From NCBI RefSeq assembly GCF_029909975.1, contig NZ_CP094516.1:930001-994000 (forward strand): 64,000 bases of DNA, given 5' to 3'. Of this stretch, positions 60,528 to 64,000 are shown piece after piece. The stretch's first letter is position 1. Each line of letters begins with the position of its first letter. This DNA comes from Bradyrhizobium sp. ISRA430 (lineage in GTDB: Bacteria; Pseudomonadota; Alphaproteobacteria; Rhizobiales; Xanthobacteraceae). Both the position numbers and the translations under genes were made by a program. The notes under the pieces were generated by a model. It saw only the letters and a program-made list of their open reading frames with translations, had not been told where the DNA came from and searched no databases.

Positions 60528-61178
60528 ATGGCCTCCCATCAGCAGCCGCCGGAGAAGATGATGTTTCAGCTCACGCTGAGGCGTCGGGGGATCAGCGACC
60601 AAGCGGTGCTGCGCACCATGGAGGAGGTGCCGCGCGAGTTGTTCGTCGACGAGGCCGATCGCGAGGATGCCTACCGCGACAGCGCGCTGCCGATCGCCTG
60701 CGGGCAGACCATCAGCCAGCCCTTCGTCGTCGCCTACATGACCGAACAGCTTCAGCTCCGGAAGCAGCACCGCGTCCTCGAGATCGGCGCCGGCTCCGGC
60801 TACCAGGCTGCCGTGCTGTCTCGGCTCGCCGGGCATGTGCTCACAGTCGAGCGCTACCGCAGGCTCGCCGATGCCGCGCGCGCCAGGCTCGAGAAGCTCG
60901 GCTGTCACAATGTCGAGGTGATGCTGGGCGACGGCCTCAACCTGCCCGCCAATATCGGCCCGTTCGACCGGATTATTGTGACGGCCGCCATGGAGCAGAT
61001 TCCGGAGAATCTGATCGAGCGGCTCGATGTCGGCGGCATCCTGATCGCGCCGGTCGGGCCGCATCAGGGCGTGCAGACGCTGATCCGCCTGACCCGTAGT
61101 GAAACGGGCCTGGAGCGCAAGGAACTGGTCGACGTCCGCTTCGTGCCCGCGCTGCCCGGCGTGGCACGGGAGTTGTAG
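60528..61178 (+). CDS. pcm: Protein-L-isoaspartate O-methyltransferase
   Basis: 216 residues. The SAM-binding motif [15 protein letters not shown] is at 83-97; the isoaspartate-binding [10 protein letters not shown] at 58-67. Repairs damaged Asp/Asn residues by methylation. With surE upstream and an NlpD-like gene downstream, the enteric surE-pcm-nlpD order is kept except for the inserted response regulator. Confidence 0.97.
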   Translation: MASHQQPPEKMMFQLTLRRRGISDQAVLRTMEEVPRELFVDEADREDAYRDSALPIACGQTISQPFVVAYMTEQLQLRKQHRVLEIGAGSGYQAAVLSRLAGHVLTVERYRRLADAARARLEKLGCHNVEVMLGDGLNLPANIGPFDRIIVTAAMEQIPENLIERLDVGGILIAPVGPHQGVQTLIRLTRSETGLERKELVDVRFVPALPGVAREL

Positions 61179-61287
61179 ATTCCCGGATCGGTTGTGCTGC
61201 CAACATCTTATTGGGAGGGTTAAGCCGTTATTTACTCGGCGCGTGTTTACTTAAAAGACCAGTTCTGTTGCGTACGAGTGAGTAACC

Positions 61288-62658
61288 ATGTCCGCTGTCG
61301 CCGAGTTGCTTTACTCGCGCCGCGTGCCGCAGGTCGCGGTGCTGGCGCTGATCTCGTTCGGTTTCGCGGGGTGCAGCGCCGACATGTCGTCGCGGCTTTC
61401 CCAGACGAATTTCTCCAACCCCTTCGCCTCCGAGTCGACCGGTTCGGTGCAGCAAGCGCCTCCGCCGCAGCGTGAGCTGCCGCAATATGCGCGGCCGCAG
61501 ACACAGCCGGGCTACTACCAGTCGCAGCCCTTGCCGCCGCCGGCGGTTGCCGCGCCGCAATCCTATCCGGTTTCGGGCGGGGGCGTGTCCGGAGGCGGGC
61601 GCGGCGTCGGCTCCTACACGCCGCCGGCGCAGCCGCATCTTGAGACCACTGCCACCGTGCCGCCGCGCTCGGTCGCAGCGGCCCAGCCGGCCGGTGGGAC
61701 CAAGATCATCGTCGGCACCAGCGACACGCTCGACATTCTCGCCAAGCGTTATCACGTCACGCCGCAGGCGATCCTTGCCGCCAACGGCTACAAGGGCCCG
61801 CGCACGCTGTCGCCCGGCCAGCAGCTCATCATCCCGCGCGCGGCCACAACGGCTGCCGCCGCGCCAGCCCCCGTCGCTGCGACTCCCACGATGGCGCCTG
61901 CGGCCAAGCCGGTTGCCGTCGCCGCTCCGCCGAGCATCCATTTCGTCAATCGCGGCGACACGCTGGCCAGCATCGCCCGCAAGAACCACATTTCCGCGGC
62001 CGAGCTCGCCCGCGCCAATGGTCTCGAGCCGTCCGCCAAGCTCAAGCTCGGCACCAAGCTGACCGTACCCGGTGCCAAGACCGCCGCGGTCGCCGTGCCG
62101 GTCGCTCCGGCGCCGGCTCTGGTTGCGCCGACACCCGTTGCCCAGCCCGCCGCGGTCGCGCCCGCCACCAAGGTCGCCGCCGCAACACCAGTTCAGAGTG
62201 CTCGCCTGGCCCAGGCCACGGCGAACATCGAGGAGAAGCCCGCCGAGGCACCGAAGGCCGCGGACGCCACCGGCGCGCTGCCGACCTTCCGCTGGCCGGT
62301 GCGTGGCAAGGTGATCACGACCTACGGCGCCAAGACCAATGGCAAGTCGAATGACGGTATCAACCTTGCAGTGCCCGAAGGCACGCCGGTCAAGGCGGCG
62401 GAAGACGGCGTCGTTGCCTACTCCGGCAACGAGCTGAAGGGCTATGGCAATCTGGTCCTGGTGCGGCACTCCAACGGCTACGTCACCGCCTATGCCCATG
62501 CGAGTGAACTGCTGGTGAAGCGCGGCGATACCATCAAGCGCGGCCAGGTCATTGCCAAGTCGGGTCAATCCGGGGAAGTGGCGTCGCCCCAGCTCCACTT
62601 CGAGATCCGCAAGGGATCAAGCCCGGTTGACCCGCTTCAATTCCTGAACGGGGCGTGA
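61288..62658 (+). CDS. nlpD: NlpD-like LysM/LytM envelope lipoprotein
   Basis: 456 residues. A lipobox-like end (ISFGFAGC) suggests a lipoprotein, though the N-terminus is longer than usual. Pro/Gln-rich linker, LysM at about 134-178 (GTSDTLDILAKRYHVTPQAI) and 213-258 (NRGDTLASIARKNHISAAEL), then a LytM/M23 domain. The zinc ligands are degenerate: Asn355 and Asn359 replace His and Asp (NDGIN), and Gln435 replaces the first His of HxH (QLH). As in E. coli NlpD it is therefore likely an activator of cell-wall amidases, not a peptidase. Lies just after pcm. Confidence 0.9.
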   Translation: MSAVAELLYSRRVPQVAVLALISFGFAGCSADMSSRLSQTNFSNPFASESTGSVQQAPPPQRELPQYARPQTQPGYYQSQPLPPPAVAAPQSYPVSGGGVSGGGRGVGSYTPPAQPHLETTATVPPRSVAAAQPAGGTKIIVGTSDTLDILAKRYHVTPQAILAANGYKGPRTLSPGQQLIIPRAATTAAAAPAPVAATPTMAPAAKPVAVAAPPSIHFVNRGDTLASIARKNHISAAELARANGLEPSAKLKLGTKLTVPGAKTAAVAVPVAPAPALVAPTPVAQPAAVAPATKVAAATPVQSARLAQATANIEEKPAEAPKAADATGALPTFRWPVRGKVITTYGAKTNGKSNDGINLAVPEGTPVKAAEDGVVAYSGNELKGYGNLVLVRHSNGYVTAYAHASELLVKRGDTIKRGQVIAKSGQSGEVASPQLHFEIRKGSSPVDPLQFLNGA

Positions 62659-62701
62659 GGCCTGAACTCGTCGTAGGGCAGGCTATCACCACACAGAGAC
62701 T

Positions 62702-62820
62702 GTCATCGCCCGCCTTGTGCGCAATTGCGCACTGGAGCGGGCGATCCAGTATTCCAGAGACAGTGACGCGATCCGGAGAAGCCGCAGCGTACTGGATTCC
62801 CCGCTTTCGCGGGGAATGAC
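62702..62820. repeat. Mirrored intergenic repeat, family 4, copy 2 (opposite orientation)
   Basis: Opens GTCATCGCCCGC and closes GATTCCCCGCTTTCGCGGGG then AATGAC; contains GATCCAGTATTCCAGAGACA. It is the reverse-complement layout of 57036-57135. Lies in the 198 bp between the nlpD-like and DUF815 genes, which converge here, so it may serve as a bidirectional stop structure. Confidence 0.85.
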
Positions 62821-62856
62821 GGTGGTGCTTGGGGCGGCAGCCCCGGGGCCTACTGC

Positions 62857-63828
62857 CTACTTCACCGTCAGCTTCACACCCAGCCGTCCCGCCAGCTCCT
62901 GCACGAACTGCCAGGCGACGCGGCCCGAGCGCGAGCCGCGCGTCGTCGACCATTCCAGCGCTTCGCGCTCCAGCGCCTCGTCGTCGATCTTGATGCCGAA
63001 ATGGCTGCAATAGCCGCGCACCATCGCGAGGTATTCGTCCTGGCTGCAACGGTGGAAACCGAGCCAGAGGCCGAAGCGGTCCGACAGCGAGACCTTCTCC
63101 TCGACCGCTTCGCCGGGATTGATTGCGGTCGAGCGCTCGTTCTCGATCATCTCGCGCGCCAGCAGATGGCGGCGGTTTGAGGTGGCGTAGAGAATGACGT
63201 TGTCTGGCCGGCCCTCGATGCCGCCTTCGAGCACGGCCTTGAGCGACTTGTACGAGGCGTCGTTCCCGTCGAAGGAGAGGTCGTCGCAGAACACGATGAA
63301 GCGGAAGGAGGAGGCCCGAAGCTGCTCCATCAGCGAGGGCAGGCTCTCGATGTCCTCGCGATGGATCTCGATCAGCTTCAACCTGTCAGCGGCGGCGCGG
63401 TCGGCATTGATGCTGGCGTGAGCGGCCTTCACCAGTGACGACTTGCCCATGCCGCGCGCGCCCCAGAGCAGCGCATTGTTGGCGGGCAGGCCGTCTGCGA
63501 AGCGCTCGGTGTTCTCCATGAGGATGTCGCGCATGCGGTCGACGCCCTTCAGCAGGAAGAGCTCGACACGGCTGACCCGCGGTACCGCCGAGAGGCGGCC
63601 GTCCGGGTGCCAGACGAAGGCATCGGCGCGGTCGAACGATTCGGCCACCGCGGCGGGGCTCGCCTGGGCGGAAAGGTGCGCCGCGATGGTCTCCAGCGCG
63701 CGGACGATGCGCTCCTGGGAGAGGTCGACGGGGGCTGCTGTGGGGCGTTTTGCCGCGACGCGGGCGGGCTTTCCGGCAGGGGTCTTGAGGCCTTTGCCGG
63801 CCGGGCTTTTACTTGGTTTTCTGGGCAT
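62857..63828 (-). CDS. DUF815-family AAA+ ATPase
   Basis: 323 residues. A Lys/Pro-rich start, then an AAA+ domain with Walker A GARGMGKS (123-130) and Walker B FIVFCDD (177-183), sensor region VILYATSNRRHLL and the family segment VSLSDRFGLWLGFHRCSQDE. DUF815 proteins are widespread in proteobacteria, of unknown function, sometimes annotated as yraQ-like or chromosome-associated ATPases. ATG at 63828 gives MPRKPSKSPAG. In many Bradyrhizobiaceae yajC-secD follows on the other strand, just outside this window. Confidence 0.9.
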   Translation of the reverse strand: MPRKPSKSPAGKGLKTPAGKPARVAAKRPTAAPVDLSQERIVRALETIAAHLSAQASPAAVAESFDRADAFVWHPDGRLSAVPRVSRVELFLLKGVDRMRDILMENTERFADGLPANNALLWGARGMGKSSLVKAAHASINADRAAADRLKLIEIHREDIESLPSLMEQLRASSFRFIVFCDDLSFDGNDASYKSLKAVLEGGIEGRPDNVILYATSNRRHLLAREMIENERSTAINPGEAVEEKVSLSDRFGLWLGFHRCSQDEYLAMVRGYCSHFGIKIDDEALEREALEWSTTRGSRSGRVAWQFVQELAGRLGVKLTVK

Positions 63829-64000
63829 GTCCGAAGTTCCTGAGAACGCAGCCTTATCGGGCCTCAAGGCCCGCCGCAAGGTGGCCAAATCGACGGTCTG
63901 GCAGCGTTGCAATTGGGGCGCTGGCCGCTATAGTCCGCGCGAATTTGACCGAGCCGGTCGCCCAACGGGCCTGACCGGCTTTCCCCCGTTCTCACGAGGA

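Overview
The window is chromosomal DNA from a GC-rich alphaproteobacterium of the Nitrobacteraceae, most probably Bradyrhizobium. The evidence is the coding style, the gene order (eno - ftsB - pdhA/pdhB/pdhC/lpdA; argS - SPOR protein - nagZ - scpAB - tatABC - serS - surE - pcm - nlpD), a FixK-type box, and several families of short mirrored intergenic repeats typical of that group. The genus is recalled from family knowledge, not from a search. I see no rRNA, tRNA, CRISPR array, prophage or insertion sequence.

Layout. 1-6.6 kb: the end of a GntR/FadR regulator, queF, a streptogramin-lyase-like beta-propeller, enolase, an MDR oxidoreductase, a Tat-exported metallo-beta-lactamase-fold hydrolase and an FMN reductase. 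6.6-10.2 kb: an FtsB-like protein, then a GAF-Fis regulator with a perfect FixK/FNR box upstream, and an aldehyde dehydrogenase preceded by a perfect palindrome. 10.4-16.7 kb: the pyruvate dehydrogenase operon, which also carries a DUF5076 protein and a yeast-type cytosine deaminase. 16.9-19.2 kb: a threonine-synthase-like enzyme and an orphan Bug/TctC binding protein. 19.2-24.5 kb: a multi-PAS sensor kinase translationally coupled to a FixJ-type regulator, a lone receiver, and a cluster of very small zinc-ribbon proteins. 24.6-31.8 kb: soluble lytic transglycosylase, an adenylate cyclase split into two frames, small proteins and a CbtA/CbtB cobalt-uptake locus with two accessory genes. 32-41 kb: a PepSY-like protein, a DUF1259 protein, a TSUP permease, a beta-propeller, a CsoR-type repressor with a CzcB/CzcA metal efflux pump, and a 1.3 kb gap filled by repeats.

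41.5-64 kb is mostly housekeeping: ilvD, a Sel1 protein, xth, a hybrid kinase, an ErpA-type Fe-S carrier, dgt, argS, a SPOR protein, nagZ, scpA/scpB, tatA/B/C, serS, surE, pcm, an NlpD-like envelope protein and a DUF815 ATPase. An antisense single-domain response regulator sits between surE and pcm.

How the genes fit together: enolase feeds the pyruvate dehydrogenase complex. The division and envelope genes (ftsB, scpAB, nagZ, SPOR, nlpD, slt) serve cell-wall growth and chromosome segregation. Two metal modules handle cobalt import and divalent-cation export. The points most worth a second look are the FixK-controlled regulator with its candidate target palindrome, the zinc-ribbon microprotein cluster beside the PAS kinase, the split cyclase, the repressor whose operator overlaps its own start codon, and a nested-hairpin repeat at about 40.3-40.9 kb.
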